NCBI GenBank assembly: GCA_030765055.1
Contig: JAUKNK010000147.1
Location: 3,502,001 to 3,566,000, forward strand
Length of the DNA: 64,000 nt
Direction: 5' to 3'
Source of the DNA: Mantis religiosa
Taxonomy: Eukaryota; Arthropoda; Insecta; Mantodea; Mantidae
Part shown: positions 9,993 to 21,499 of the stretch, piece after piece
Layout: each line of letters opens with the position of its first letter
Position numbering within the stretch: position 1 is the first letter of the stretch
The notes under the pieces: generated by a model
The model's input: only the letters and a program-made list of their open reading frames with translations
Database searches by the model: none
Told to the model about the DNA's origin: nothing
Made by a program: the position numbers and the translations under genes

Positions 9993-10176
9993 ATGACCAC
10001 GTTTGTCAGGATACTGCTTTTGTTGGTGTTTGGTGTAGGTGTCGCTCATGGAACGGTCTGTCCAGGATTCTGTCCAGCGACGTGCATCAATGAAGATGTC
10101 GAATGTCCACAAAACTACTCCATAGTTCTCGGAGCATCAGGTTGTGGTTGCTGTCCAGGATGCCAACGGGTCCTTC
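9993..10176 (+). CDS. First exon of a secreted IGFBP-type cysteine-rich protein
   Basis: ATG at 9993 opens a clear signal peptide (MTTFVRILLLLVFGVGVAHG). Next come CPGFCPATC, then C-P-Q-N-Y, and GCGCCPGCQRVL. The GCGCCxxC motif and cysteine order match the N-terminal half of insulin-like-growth-factor-binding-type domains, as in the single-IGFBP-domain (SIBD) secreted proteins of arthropods. A consensus donor GTAAGT at 10177-10182 ends the exon after 61 codons plus one base. The frame continues into the intron by chance. The second half of the domain should lie in a later exon, which was not found. A fungal-protease-inhibitor-like protein is the main alternative. Confidence 0.7.
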
Positions 10177-10182
10177 GTAAGT

Positions 10183-10486
10183 CCAAAAACCTTCAGTTTA
10201 AGGGATTTTTAAATAGTATATCTTTGAGTATGTTTTTTTATGGAAATCGAGTATCTCGTACTTTCAAATGGCACGACCTTGAACGTCGTGAGGTCAGCAA
10301 CCTATCGGATTACTGCAGTGTTATCTTATTGCATTTCCCGTAAATGAGGTAAGACGAATGCACTAAGAAAAAAGTTCATATTTTGCAAAAAGTGATCCAT
10401 AAAGAAGGTAGAGAGTAATCTTTCTAACATAACTGCAAAACCCCGCATTTAAGCTCAAATAGTTTGCCTAATACAAATAAATAAAA
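10183..10486. other. Presumed start of the intron after the secreted-protein exon
   Basis: No feature seen apart from read-through of the open frame to 10343. Confidence 0.4.
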
Positions 10487-12615
10487 TACCAGGTGAGTCA
10501 CCTGCCCCTAATTATTTTTGAGTGTATGCAACTTGCTAAGCAACATTTGTGACTTACGTCTTTCTTGAATGCCTTCTAATGGATGTTTTGCAGAACAGTT
10601 TATAGAGAAGGGGTAGATAACTTAGTGCATTAGTGTCGTATGGGACAGAAAGCAATCACTACGTCGATTCCAAAATGACCATATCCAGATACAGAGAGCT
10701 GCAGTAGCAATCATTAACGTACATTCACACATACCTTAAAACACGCCCCTGAAGGAACAACCTATCACATACATCAGTTGACAATTACATTGGAACACAA
10801 AATGACAGATCTACACAGTGGGACCAATTGGACTCAATGAATTCTTCAGCCAACACGTGTTTTCGTTGTACAATCATGTCAACAAATGCTAAGTTTTAGA
10901 TAGATTGATTTCGCTTCTGTCACAACTTACGGCAGTTTTTAGCTAAATTTTTTAAAACTACCAAAACGAGCTCAAAACACGATATGAAGCTGTAAAAAGC
11001 ATGTAAAGTTTCGAGGTGGGTTCTGAGGTCATTGGTTACATATTCATATAGACACCTTCCCTTGTATACTGGTTACCTCGCTACTCTGCCACTGCAAGCT
11101 GGGTTTTAATCCTTCGTGCTCACCTCAAACATTTTATTACCTTTTGCTTTATCTTGGGGCCTATAATTTCATATTATAATACAAATAACGTTTTATAACA
11201 TCATAGGTGTTTACAAAATAGAATAATATCGATGTTTTTCACTGGCAGACAGTTATAAATGTATAGTTCGTAGTAGATATTTTATAATGGTCGGTATTGT
11301 GCTTGACCCATTCAACCAAATTTCAAATATTTCACAAATGCAAGGTGAAAAATATGATTATTACATTTAATGTCGTCGACATGCTCACAAAAAATGAAGG
11401 GCAGCTACGTAACATGGTTTACAACAACAAATACGGTACAGATTATAAGGGTCACAGAGTTAAACACGATCCCTAATTAAAGTTAGAGAGTCCGTAGTTA
11501 CCCTGTAAAGTTGTCCGCATTTGGGAGGTCCTGGTTGGATTCCCGTGGCCGACCTACCTGACCCATGGATTTTCCGGGGCGTTTCCTAGGTCGCTAGGCT
11601 AATGCTGGGTAGGTTAATTACATCCCCCTAATTTCCTGTCCCTCCATTTCATCTCCGTTATTTCTCTCATCTGGTGGTCTCTTTCAGGATAGAAGTGTCG
11701 GCGGGAGTCTCGGCGGTATATGGCACGATGATATGCTCTTAGCTAAACTACTTTCTCCTCCGGTAGGTCGGTTGACGATCTCCCCCCCTCTGCTGGGTCC
11801 ATTTCGGGACCGCTAGTCAGGGACCATTGGGGCTCGGCTGCTGGGCTCGTTGCCGTCCCGCAGTAGGGGAGCGTGGCCGTTGTCCTGGCCTCTCGGGGCA
11901 AGTCTCTAAGTAAATTGTAGGGATCCAGCCCTCTACTTTTTCGCGGCTCCTTGGGATGGCCGCCCTGTGTCTCCTCTCGCTTCATCTTTCCTCCCGGGAT
12001 TGCCCTACTTGGGGGCATAGGCACAATGGGCGCGGCATGATGGCCTATGTATCGAATCCGTAGTGACATTCTAGTCCTACCCTTTAAAGGGCAAGAGCAT
12101 CTCCTCACTGCCGGAAGAGTGAGCTCGGCGGGACTTATATGGTGAGCTAATCCCTGTAGATCCCTAATTATCGGATTGTAATTCTTGTGTTTTTGGCTCA
12201 CAAGAGAACGAATAGCAACAATAAATAAATTACTAACTAAAATACAGACAATAAACGATAACAGAAAGAAAAAACTAACTCAATGTGACGTCGTTTCCTA
12301 CCTAGCCCTTGCATTGCCATATTCCAGCGGCTAAGCACCTTGACCAGCTACCACGTACTCTATGTACTCTTTGGGGAACAATTCGTTTATCACCTAGCTA
12401 GTATATGCATGAAAAACCGTAATTTAATTCAGCGTTTTGCAGCTTCCTGGGGCTCATTCCGGGCTGTAAGTATTATGCTGGGTGTGTATAGTACCGAATA
12501 GAAGGGTAAAGCTACAATAACGCCTTTAGTACTAAAAAGTAAATGTTTTCACATTAGAGTATAAAGTGTGGGTTACATGAATAAGAATAAATAGGGGCAG
12601 CTGACTCACTTGGTA
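10487..12615. mobile_element. TA-flanked DNA transposon with CCAGGTGAGTCA inverted ends, nonautonomous
   Basis: The left end reads TA-CCAGGTGAGTCACCTGCCCC from 10487; the right end, on the other strand, reads TA-CCAAGTGAGTCAGCTGCCCC from 12615. About 20 of 22 bases agree and both are bounded by TA, which suggests a Tc/mariner-type target duplication. No transposase was found inside. Long internal stretches recur at 34970-37265. The copy at 10487 carries an insertion at about 11486-12118. Confidence 0.65.
11486..11740 (+). mobile_element. Probable tRNA-related SINE insertion (SINE-D)
   Basis: Absent from the related transposon copy at 35390, so it is an insertion. It has a B-box-like GGTTGGATTCCCG and a poor A box, followed by a pyrimidine-rich body. 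The rest of the insertion (11741-12118) is GC-rich and unassigned; a 152-codon minus-strand frame there crosses the insertion edge and is not called as a gene. Confidence 0.45.
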
Positions 12616-12721
12616 TTACAACAATGCATCCCAACGTTAGCACTACAACGACTATCATTATTAGTTGGCATCTATGTGTGTACGTACATTTGTAATTACT
12701 CAGAACTTAAATGTAAACCCG

Positions 12722-12958
12722 CCTTGGTAGCGCAGATGGTAGTGTGTCTGCCTCGTGTTTCAGAGGTGCTGAGTTCGAATCTCGATCAGGGTGAGTTACC
12801 AGTGTAGGGTTTTATTCGGAGTTTTCCCTTATCCTTAAAGACGAATGTTGGGTAACTCTAAGTTGCATGGACCCCAGACACATTTGAGCATCATTTCACT
12901 AATATCATTCATTGTCCAATATGACTTAACATTGCTGGATATAAATTTAAAAAAATAA
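12722..12958 (+). mobile_element. SINE-C, tRNA-derived, full length
   Basis: The tRNA-derived head is at 12722-12792, with A box TAGCGCAGATGG and B box GTTCGAATC. The body continues with GAGTTACC, GGAGTTTTCCCTTATCC and a distal part (about 12842-12945). It ends in an A-rich tail. The distal body is the source of the 108-bp satellite at 13190-14905. Other copies are at 45868-46087 and, in part, 17660-17735. Confidence 0.8.
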
Positions 12959-13189
12959 TCTACCGACATGATGTGCCAAAGGAACTACTTTTGAGCCTAT
13001 TTTCATACATTTGCATATAATTTATCATAAACTAAAGACATAACAATGACGAATTGTCTCTTGTCATAAGTAGCATTCACAGCTATATGGATGAGCCACA
13101 GGAAGTTCCATTAGAAAAATAGATAATTCGTAAGCTATAATTTGAGCATTTAAAATATGCTAATATTGACGTTTCAGTTTTGATTTCTA
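12959..13189. other. Spacer between SINE-C and satellite
   Basis: AT-rich; nothing recognised. Confidence 0.4.
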
Positions 13190-14905
13190 CATACAACTTA
13201 AAAGTTATCAGACATTCATCTCTCAGGACAAGAAAAAACCTCCAACGTTAAGTCATATCGAACGTTGAATGAAATGATATTCAAATGAGTACAGGGTACA
13301 TAGAGCTTAGAGTTACAAGACATTCATCTTTCAGGATAAGGGAGAACCTCCAAAGTTAAGTAATATCGGACGATCAATGAAATGGTATTTAAATGAGTAC
13401 AGGGTACATAGAGCTTTGAGTTATCAGACATTCATCTTTCAGGATAAGAGAAAACCTCCAACGTTAAGTCATATCGGACGATGAATGAAATGATATTCAA
13501 ATGAGTACAGTGTACATAGAGCTTAAAGTTATCACACATTCATCTTTCAGGATAAGAGAAAACCTCCAACATTAACTGCATAACGGATGATGAATGAAAT
13601 GATGTTTAAATAAGTACAGGATACATAGAGCTTAGAGTTACCAGAAATTCATCTTTCAGGATGTTGGAGAACCTCCAATGTTAAGTCATATCGGACGATG
13701 AATGAAATGTTGTTCAAATAAGTACAGTGTACATAGAGCTTAGAGTTATCACACATTCATCTTTTAGAATAAGAGAAAACCTCCAACGTTGACGGGCCCA
13801 AATAACCTCGTTGTCGAAGGGCCCTAAAACACCACTAATCCTAATCCGACGTTAAGTGAAATCGGATAATGAATGAAATGATGTTCAAATGAGTACAGGG
13901 TACGTAGATCTTAGAGTTACCAGACATTCATCTTTCAGAGTAAGGGAAAACTCCAACGTTAAGTCATATTGGACGATGAATGAAATGGATGTTCAAATGA
14001 GTACAGGGTACATAAAGCTTAGAGTTACCTGACATTCCCCTTTCAGGATAAGGGTAAACCTGCAACGTTAAGTCATACCGGACGATGAATGAAATCATGT
14101 TCATATGAGTACAGGGTACATAGGGCTTAGAGTTACCTGACATTCATCTTTCAGGATAAGGGAGAACCTCCTACGTTAAGTCATACCGGACGATGAATGA
14201 AATGATGTTCAAATGAGTACAGGGTACATAGAGCTTAGAGTAATCTGACACTCATCTTTTAGGATAAGAGAAAACACACAACGTTAAGTCATATCGGACA
14301 GTGAATGAGATTGTGTTCAAATGAGTACAGGGTACATAGAACTTAGTGTTACCAGACATTCTACTTTCAGGATAAGAGAAAGCCTCCAACGTTAAGTCAT
14401 ATCGGAGGATGAATGGAATGATGTGCAAATGAGTATAGGGTACTTAGAGCTTAGAGTTACCGGACACTCGTCCTTTAGGATAAGAGAAAACCCACAACGT
14501 TAAGTCATCTCGGACGATGAATGAAATGATGTTCAAAGGAGTACAGTGTAAATAAACCTTAGAGTTACCAGACATTCATCTTTCAGGATAAGAGAAAACC
14601 TCCAAAGTTAAGTCATATAGGATGATGAGTGAAATGATGTTCAAAAGGAGTACAGTGTAAATAAACCTTAGAGTTACCAGACATGCATCTTTCAGGATAA
14701 GGGAAAATCTTAAACCTTAAGTCGTATCGGACGATCAATGAAATGATGTTCAAAAGGAGTACAGTGTAAATAAACCTTAGAGTTACCAGACATTCATCTT
14801 TCAGGATAAGGGAAAATGTAAAACGTTAAGTCGTATCGGACGATGAATATAATGTTTAAATGAACGCAGGGTCTATGGAGCTTAGAGTGACCATTCATCT
14901 TTCGA
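13190..14905 (-). repeat. ~108-bp satellite array derived from the SINE-C body
   Basis: About 15 monomers of 107-109 bp with phrases CATTCATCTTTCAGGATAAG, CCTCCAACGTTAAGTC, GGACGATGAATGAAATGATG and TACAGGGTACATAGAGCTTA. Each matches the reverse complement of the distal SINE-C body, best seen in the minus copy at 45868-46010 (CAACGTTAAGTCATGTCGGA). At the right edge (14885-14925) the last monomer runs on into the adjoining SINE stretch CCGGAGAAAACATTTT, but the tRNA head is missing. The array therefore arose by internal amplification of a minus-strand SINE-C. Confidence 0.85.
13789..13851 (+). mobile_element. ~60-bp insertion in one satellite monomer
   Basis: The monomer phrase CCAACGTT is followed by GACGGGCCC and then AACCTCGTTGTCG, GGGCCC and AACACCACTAATCC, before CCGACGTT resumes. 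The CCAACGTT/CCGACGTT flanks look like an 8-bp target duplication. It is probably the 5'-truncated 3' end of a retroposon with a TAATCC tail. Confidence 0.45.
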
Positions 14906-15391
14906 GATAGGGGAACATCCCGGAGAAAACATTTTCTTGGACAAGAAATCTAAAATTACTAGTCGTAAATAGGCTTTATGAAATAAAGTCACCAGTTATA
15001 AAATAAATGCATTATGATTACCAATTAACTTTGACCTAATTTTGGGCTACCATTTCACCAGCGTCATCCGATCTGATATTAGTCAATACATATTTTAATT
15101 ATAATTGCCGTTATTGGAATATAATCATTTTGAAATCATATATCAATTAAAAAGGAGATTGATATGTTAGCCTGTATTGATTCTATCGGCACATTATGAA
15201 AATGGGCTTTAATGTATCATTTATTAAGGGGTCGGATTTAATTACTTTAGAAAATACAACATTCAGCAACTGTTATTTAAGGAAGAGCTGATTTTATGCA
15301 TTCTGCTAGATCTGTAGTGGATAAAGAACAGTTTTAGATTCTTTAAATGTTCCCGTGTGTATTGTGTGCTTATGTAGCTATTTGTGTACTT
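14906..15391. other. Unassigned AT-rich sequence
   Basis: No supported feature. Confidence 0.4.
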
Positions 15392-15455
15392 AGTAGCGTG
15401 GTGGTAGCGTGTGTATCTCACCTTGAAAGATCCCGTGTTCGAATTTGGGTCATAG
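15392..15455 (+). repeat. tRNA-like SINE head fragment
   Basis: The A box TAGCGTGGTGG and B box GTTCGAATT are spaced as in a tRNA, and the sequence resembles the SINE-C head. The SINE-C body does not follow. It cannot fold as a good tRNA. Confidence 0.5.
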
Positions 15456-15894
15456 AGAGATCTGTATAATGTTCTTCTATCCGCCATCATAGGGAATACA
15501 TATTATTAATCTATGCTTTTGTTGGTGAAAGGAGGCCTTTAGCATGAATAATCTCAGCAATGATTCGAATCATCTCTACGAAAATACACTGCTCTTCTAC
15601 TCGTGGCCTACCTTAATACAGTGTCAGATACATTACCCGTATATTATAATCTCTTTGACTATCGAGCACCTCGAAGAGGTTTAGTCCGATATTCAATTTT
15701 TCATTAATTATCTGAAAACAAGAAACAAACAGACATCTACAATGTAAAGTATTATATGTATAATATACAGTGCGTTTAAAATAAACCTGAATCATTTCAA
15801 TAGGCCACAACTTTAGAACCAATAATTGAACATACGTACAACTTTGAAAGAAATATAATACACTATTGGGAGATTACATTACACTATTCACATC

Positions 15895-16633
15895 TCATAG
15901 AAAATTTTGGAAGTGTCCTCCACCAGCATATATCCATATTTGCACTCGTCTCACCATATTCTCTGAAGTTTTACGTCGAGTTTCCTGGCTAATGCTTCTT
16001 ATTTCGGTTCGAATGGATTCCTTGAGAACATCAATTGTTCGTGGCCTATTGTTGTACACTATACTTTTAGATATATCCACAAGAAAAAATCCGGTGATGT
16101 TAGTTCAGGGGATCTGGGGGGCCACAGACATCTTGAGATTACTCGATTATCAAAGAAACTGGTTACAAGTTCCATGGTGTCATTAGATGTATGGCACGTT
16201 GCTCCATCTTTCTGGAAATAGCCTACTCTCAATTCGATATCATCCAGCTGCTCCACAAATGTCTTGAAGATACCCATATATACTTCAGTGTCTACAGTAA
16301 TATCAATGAAAATGGGACCAACGGTCCTGGAAGCTGACACCGCCCGCAACACTCCAAACTCTTCACCATGCAGTGGTGTTTCGTGGATCACTTGGAGGTT
16401 TACAGCAGGAATGTCTGGTGTTTTGTGTGTTTATGTGGCCTAACGGATGAAACCATGCGTCATCTGTAAACCACGTTATGGGCAGAATGTCTGAAAGTGT
16501 AATAAGAGTACCCTGAAACCATCGACAGTAACTGATTGGTTTATCATAAACTGCTTCTTTCAGTTGTTGCACACTATGCACTCTGCAAGGTCGTAATCCC
16601 AATTTCTTCGAAGCTCTTTGACATGTTCCATAT
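15895..16633 (-). pseudogene. Transposase C-terminal region, IS630/Tc1-mariner superfamily
   Basis: The minus-strand pieces contain WFTDDAWFH (first catalytic Asp), then QKDGATCHTSNDTMELV (second Asp) and WPPRSPELTSPDFFLW (third). They end with ENMVRRVQIWIYAGGGHFQ, the usual C-terminal phrase of insect transposases that carry an N-terminal DUF4817 helix-turn-helix. The frame is broken at about 16391 and 16080, and the N-terminal half is displaced or lost on the far side of the LTR. Confidence 0.75.
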
Positions 16634-17081
16634 TGTCGCGGCAACGGACATAAAAGTTTCGGCGCAAATGGTTAACAGAGGGATAGTGTTTCACGGTAAT
16701 AAAGAGCTTGCATAAGGAGTTAAAGATAGCGCGAGATTAAGGTGTGCCGAAACAAACAAATTAAGATAAATAGAAATATCTGGTGACGTCTTGGTTGATA
16801 GAGATTATTCGGTTTCTTTATTGTTCCGGAAATATCTAGAAATTATTAATGAAGTATTTAAGAAAGTGACTACTCGCCAAGGGTCAGTCGCGAGAGTCGT
16901 GAACAGCAAACAGCTGTCGAGTGATGTTGTAACGTGAGCTAATTGTCATCGTCCTTGTAAGATTGTGTTGTATGCGATGTAATGTTGTTACGTGAGAACT
17001 GAACAGTGTATTTCCACGGAAAAAAAGAACATTTGGAATATCTGCAATTCGAACTTCTAGTCCTACGAACCAACAAAGTCA
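16634..17081 (+). mobile_element. Solo Gypsy LTR with ATAT target duplication
   Basis: It begins TGTCGCGG and ends CAACAAAGTCA, with ATAT on both sides (16630-16633 and 17082-17085). The internal phrase ATTAATGAAGTATTTAAG and the end CCTACGAACC match the LTRs at 48416, 53229 and 59584. It inserted in the transposase remnant and is therefore younger than that element. Confidence 0.85.
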
Positions 17082-17659
17082 ATATATCAGTACCCTGATT
17101 CCTCCCTCAATAGCCTTCTGCGAACATCTGCATTCAATATTGGTCTTGTTCTCCCCTCTCACTAAAGAGTATTCCAGTTGTCTCTAGCTTTCTTACCAGC
17201 CATTGTTGGAATATAGCGTACATTAAGTTCTCTTCCAAATTTCCGTCGTGTTGTTACCAAGGAATTTGTCTTCCAATATGTTTTCAAAGTGTAAACGCGC
17301 TCTTGAAGTGAGTACTGGATGCTGCCGTTAGAACTGCACGTTTAATACTGTCAATTGTCAAAAATTGTCAGAGATGTCAATCCTCACAGAGCCACTGAGA
17401 TCATTAAAACAAATTTCTACATTCCACGAGCTTTTGAAGGGAAATTATGGCCAGTTAAATTGGTTCAGGTATATACGGATCGGGCTGTATTATATTTTTA
17501 TAATTCAAGATTCAAGTCTACATTTGTTCAGCTAACAGATAAAATTAGTGTGGGACTAGCGAGGTTTGATGTTCATCATGCTCGGCTCTAACGCCTCGGG
17601 CATTACATTTTTTCACTCGCTAATAAATGTCAACTTACCTTACAAGTTGCATTAATATT

Positions 17660-17735
17660 TTCTGAGTTTTCCCTTATCCTCAAAGACGAAAGTCCGAAAT
17701 CTTCAAGCTTTATGGATTATGGGCTGATTTTAGCA
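17660..17735 (+). repeat. SINE-C body fragment
   Basis: GAGTTTTCCCTTATCC, CAAAGACGAA and the following bases match the SINE-C middle; the head is missing. A C14 run and an A-run follow at 17746-17766. Confidence 0.55.
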
Positions 17736-17979
17736 TTCACTCCGCCCCCCCCCCCCCAAAAAAAAATGTTGCTCCAAAACGAGTACTTGGTTAAATACCA
17801 AAAGTGGCACTTAAGTTCAACATCTTCCAGGATGCGGCATGAAGGCACTTGAAAAAACAAGAAATATCCTTCTAACTCAAACTATCTACTCGAAATACAG
17901 AAAAAGAGTCTGCTCTTCTATTTTTAAAAAAATAATAGTTCTAACAATGTTGAGCTTGGATGAGAACTCCTAAGAGGGA

Positions 17980-18411
17980 TAAGACGTAAGGAAAAGGGAA
18001 TTTGTGAATGGCGTGGTGGAAAGTAAAGCATAGCACACTATGCGAGGAGTTAGCAATTTGGAGGAAAAGGTTTTGGTAAGTAAAATGGTAGAAAGTAGAG
18101 GAGAGGTTAGTAGTTATAAAATGTTAACAGGAAAGGCGGAAAAGAAGGCAAGAAATATTGGTGAGCTCTTACAGAGGGTAAAAGAAAAATGGACAGGAAA
18201 GTAAAGCATATAAGAAAGGAAGATGGGGGATGGAAGGGGATAATTAAGTAACAAGGATACTTGGAGGTAAGAGCTACCTGGCAAAGCAGAAGACCAGGCT
18301 GTCATGCAAGACAAGGTAGCAACAAGGTAATAGATGAAGTAGTGTGGTGTAGATAAACAATTATAAGGAATAATGTAAAGACTGTAAAAAAAAAAAAAAA
18401 AAAAAAAAAGA
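17980..18411 (+). repeat. Purine-rich 3' end with poly(A), probable retroposed sequence
   Basis: A G/A-rich stretch without open frame ends in AATAATGTAAAGACTGT and a run of about 24 A (18388-18411). This is the look of a LINE 3' UTR or a retroposed transcript end. The parent is not identified. Confidence 0.35.
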
Positions 18412-19439
18412 AACTGAACGGATAAATTACTCATTCATTCATACTTGTGTGGAGTAAAATAGACATTCACATGTCTCTCTAACCATACATTAACAAACTA
18501 TTCTGGCCGACCGAGGGGTTGGGGAGTTCGCTCTTCTATCTAGTTCACATTTATTGATTTAAATATTTGTAGAGATGGTCAAATATACCTTTAGATATAT
18601 AAGGAGTAACCGAATACAGTAGCATTTGGCAGTAGCAAAATCTCTTAAAAGCTAATCGCTTTGTGACGGTTTGAAATTGCGTTACCTTTACAGAAAAAGG
18701 AGAGGAAAAGACTATGTAACGACTTCCCATTTTCGAATGGTAATGGTATTGGAAATGTTGGGGCTATAGCAAGCAATATATCGGAAATGGTTAACTCCAT
18801 AAAATAAAATGTATTTGACATTAATTGTGTGAGATCCACATTTATCAGTGTACTAAGCTTTTGCGTACCTCTTATCTTTGGCAGTTATGGGAAATCGTTA
18901 GGAAAATGAAGCGGATTTTAGAAGCTATACCCAGAAAATTCAACATGTAGATTTCAATTTGTCGCAGAGATGGGCATGTTAGATGTCGGACCAGTTTGGA
19001 ATGGTGAATGTTTTGACTTGACAGTTCTTTTGCCGGATTTTTAATGCCAAGTTAAGTTCTTAAATGAGTTTTCGTTCCCTGATCTATTACAATTGGAATA
19101 ATTACTAAAAATTACTCTAATTGCAAAACTGCAATGCAAAACGTATCATCAGCAATGTTCCGTCATTGAAAGATGTGTCACTGTCACTGTCGCTATTATC
19201 GTCAACAATTATCAATTCTTTTAGTCTTTAGTTATAGAAAAAAATTCTGGCATTAACGGAAAGCTTGTCTTGTTAAATAATGTCTCCATAACTGCATAAA
19301 TATCCCACCCATAGTGACAAGGGACTTCTATTAAGAATCGCACTGGAAACTCAAAGTTCCCAATATACATATATATCGACCTAACATTTCACCAGAAATG
19401 GAATACTGCTGCAATTTTTTACCAAACCCTATTTTATGA
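18412..19439. other. Unassigned sequence
   Basis: AT-rich; nothing recognised on either strand. Confidence 0.4.
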
Positions 19440-20100
19440 AATGTGCAACAATTTCCCCAATTATCATTTTCTTTACAACGATGAATCAAAAACAGATCAC
19501 AGTACTGGATGTGCAACAATAACTCCTGATAAAATTTTACAGCAACGTCTACCTGACTATTATTCCACCTAGAGTTCTGAATTATACGCCATTTATTAAG
19601 CACTTACATATTGACAGCACACCACAACTGCTATGCAATATGCTTTGACTCTTTGAGTACCTTGTAGAGCATGAAGAACTACACAACAGACAACAAAGTA
19701 GTTCAGGGCACACAGACACTATTCAGTAACATCACTGACGCTGGTGAAGATGTGGTTTCCATTTGGATCCATTCCTATCAAGGAATAACAGGGAATGAAA
19801 GAGCGGACAAAGCTTCTAAAGATGCCACATCACTACGCCAACAAACGAACGTCCAAATTCCATATTCAGTTGTTATAAATCATGTATCCACAAAAACCAG
19901 TACGAAAATGGAAAACTGAATGGAATCAACAACAACCAGAAAAATCACACCAAGTACGAAAAGGATCCATCGCTCTTGACCCAACCAAGACAATAGAAAG
20001 GAACAAGTCATTCTCACCCGTCTACGAGTTGGTCACTCACTGTTTACTTACCTAAAGGATATTGACATTTGGAAATTACTATAAATTATGCATGTCCTTT
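19440..20100 (+). pseudogene. Non-LTR retrotransposon RNase H domain fragment
   Basis: Plus-strand pieces read as the C-terminal RNase H of an I-type or related LINE: YDDESKTDHSTGCATITPDK (normally YTDGSK), SSELYAIY, then VVSIWIHSYQGITGNERADK, where the last two conserved acidic/His sites of RNase H are recognisable. The first catalytic Asp region is altered and several stops and frameshifts interrupt it (for example at about 19570 and 19660). It is a different family from the LINE at 27310-32340. Confidence 0.7.
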
Positions 20101-20189
20101 TCTCACATTTTGAAGAGCTTGGCAAATCTTTTTCTGTGGTTGCAATCCACACGTATTACATTATGTAATCAGCGATTCCTCGAATTGAG

Positions 20190-20960
20190 TCCATAAGTAC
20201 GCGGAGTCCATAAGTACGAGGCATGAATTTCCTCTCACCCAACTTTCCGCAATAAGGCTGTCATTCATCCGTCGGCTGACGGCGCACACTGTCGTGGTGA
20301 CGACGCTCATGTGTCACTTGCTACGGCGGCCCTTATTGGTTTCTCCGGCTGTTCTACGTGATGTGGGCAGTGTCGTTCTAGGTGTCCCGGATGGCCACAC
20401 CCCCAACATACGTCACTTGGTCTCCGCCAGCGTCTCTCATCTGGTATTCGGTCTCCATTGAAGCGGATGGTTCTTGATCTCCAAGTCGGGGTAGCGTGAC
20501 CTTGGCCGCTTACATCCTTAATGTGGACGTTAGCGCCTGGTGGACAATCTTGTAGTTACTGAACATTAGGTGGTACGTATCCTGATGTCCCGTACCTCGT
20601 CATCGAAGGTGTGGGTTGTTTCCCGAGTTACGAATTAGAGAGCGAGAACGAATAAGGCTTTGCTGGAGAGCTGTTCGATTGCCAGGCACACTTTCGCTGC
20701 TGTGACCCACGTTTCAGCTGTCTGCCAATCAGCGCTCGTTTCACAGGTCGTCTCAGATCTCCTTGGGCGCCGATACTGTATGAGTCGCGTTCATTACTTC
20801 TACGGCTCGTCCTGGAAGCTGGCTATTACCGGTGGGGCATGTTTTTGAAGTGGAAACTTCTTCAGGCGTGTTTAGCACCTTTTGTGGGTAGTGAATTAAA
20901 CGGAGCCATCACGCTGAAATATGTGCAGCTTTTTCGGGTGAAGTCGACTCGAGTCGACTC
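20190..20960 (-). pseudogene. Gypsy gag fragment with CCHC zinc knuckle
   Basis: On the minus strand the codons at 20367-20408 give CWGCGHPGHLERHC, an exact C-x2-C-x4-H-x4-C nucleocapsid knuckle, preceded by a basic stretch RIPDERRWRRPSD. Further upstream, pieces such as AIEQLSSKA and FDDEVRDIRIR match the gag region of the provirus at 24296 (ANEQLGSKT, FADGVRDVKIR). Stops are frequent. Base composition is higher in GC than the flanks. Confidence 0.65.
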
Positions 20961-21499
20961 AGTCCGGACTATCCCGCCCACACTCATTTGTTATTTGTCT
21001 TATGTTGTCCATACCACTATACACCGAAGATTTTCTGTCGCACTCAACAACGTATCAACAACACGCATCCAGGTATGTTTTAACATATATCAAATACTAT
21101 GAAAAGTTCAGAAACCCTACAGGAGTTTCAATAAACAAATAATTGTCTTAAGGCCGTTCTTAAAAATGCCTGTCAAGTGCGGGTAACCTTGTGTCATTTA
21201 ACAAGTAGACATGTCAAATTCCACTTTAAACAATCAAAATAGACAAAAGAAGCGGATAGTATCAACCAAGTTCAGTATTTGTAGAATTAAAACCATAATA
21301 ACAAAAAATAAAACGAGTGTGGTAATGGAAAATAAAAGTTTTAGGATCTTTGAATGGGATATGTCATTTAACAACTGGTTATTTTTATTGACAATTTCTC
21401 TTTATTGTGAGTAGTAACACGTAAAACATCAATAAATTAAATGTAATAACACGTAAATAACAAAATTATTACGTTTTAAAATGTCGTTTTGCCACTATT
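20961..21499. other. Unassigned AT-rich sequence
   Basis: A 67-codon plus-strand frame (21211-21414) has no recognisable motif and is not called. Confidence 0.35.

Larger units (their letters stand above)
15610..17600 (-). mobile_element. IS630-type (DUF4817-group) DNA transposon with long inverted ends, split by a solo LTR
   Basis: The outer parts (about 15640-15840 and 17390-17590) are inverted copies of each other, best seen at TATGGCCAGTTAAATTGG on the right against TGTGGCCTATTGAAATGA on the left read in reverse. The transposase fragment is on the minus strand between them. The solo LTR at 16634-17081 cuts the element. The exact outer ends are not settled. Confidence 0.6.

Noticed and set aside
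11743..12201. 152-codon minus-strand frame
   Set aside because: It spans the edge between a SINE-like insertion and the host transposon and shows no domain; high GC content explains the long frame.
18114..18434. 106-codon minus-strand frame starting with poly-Phe
   Set aside because: It is the reverse of a poly(A) tail and a purine-rich tract.
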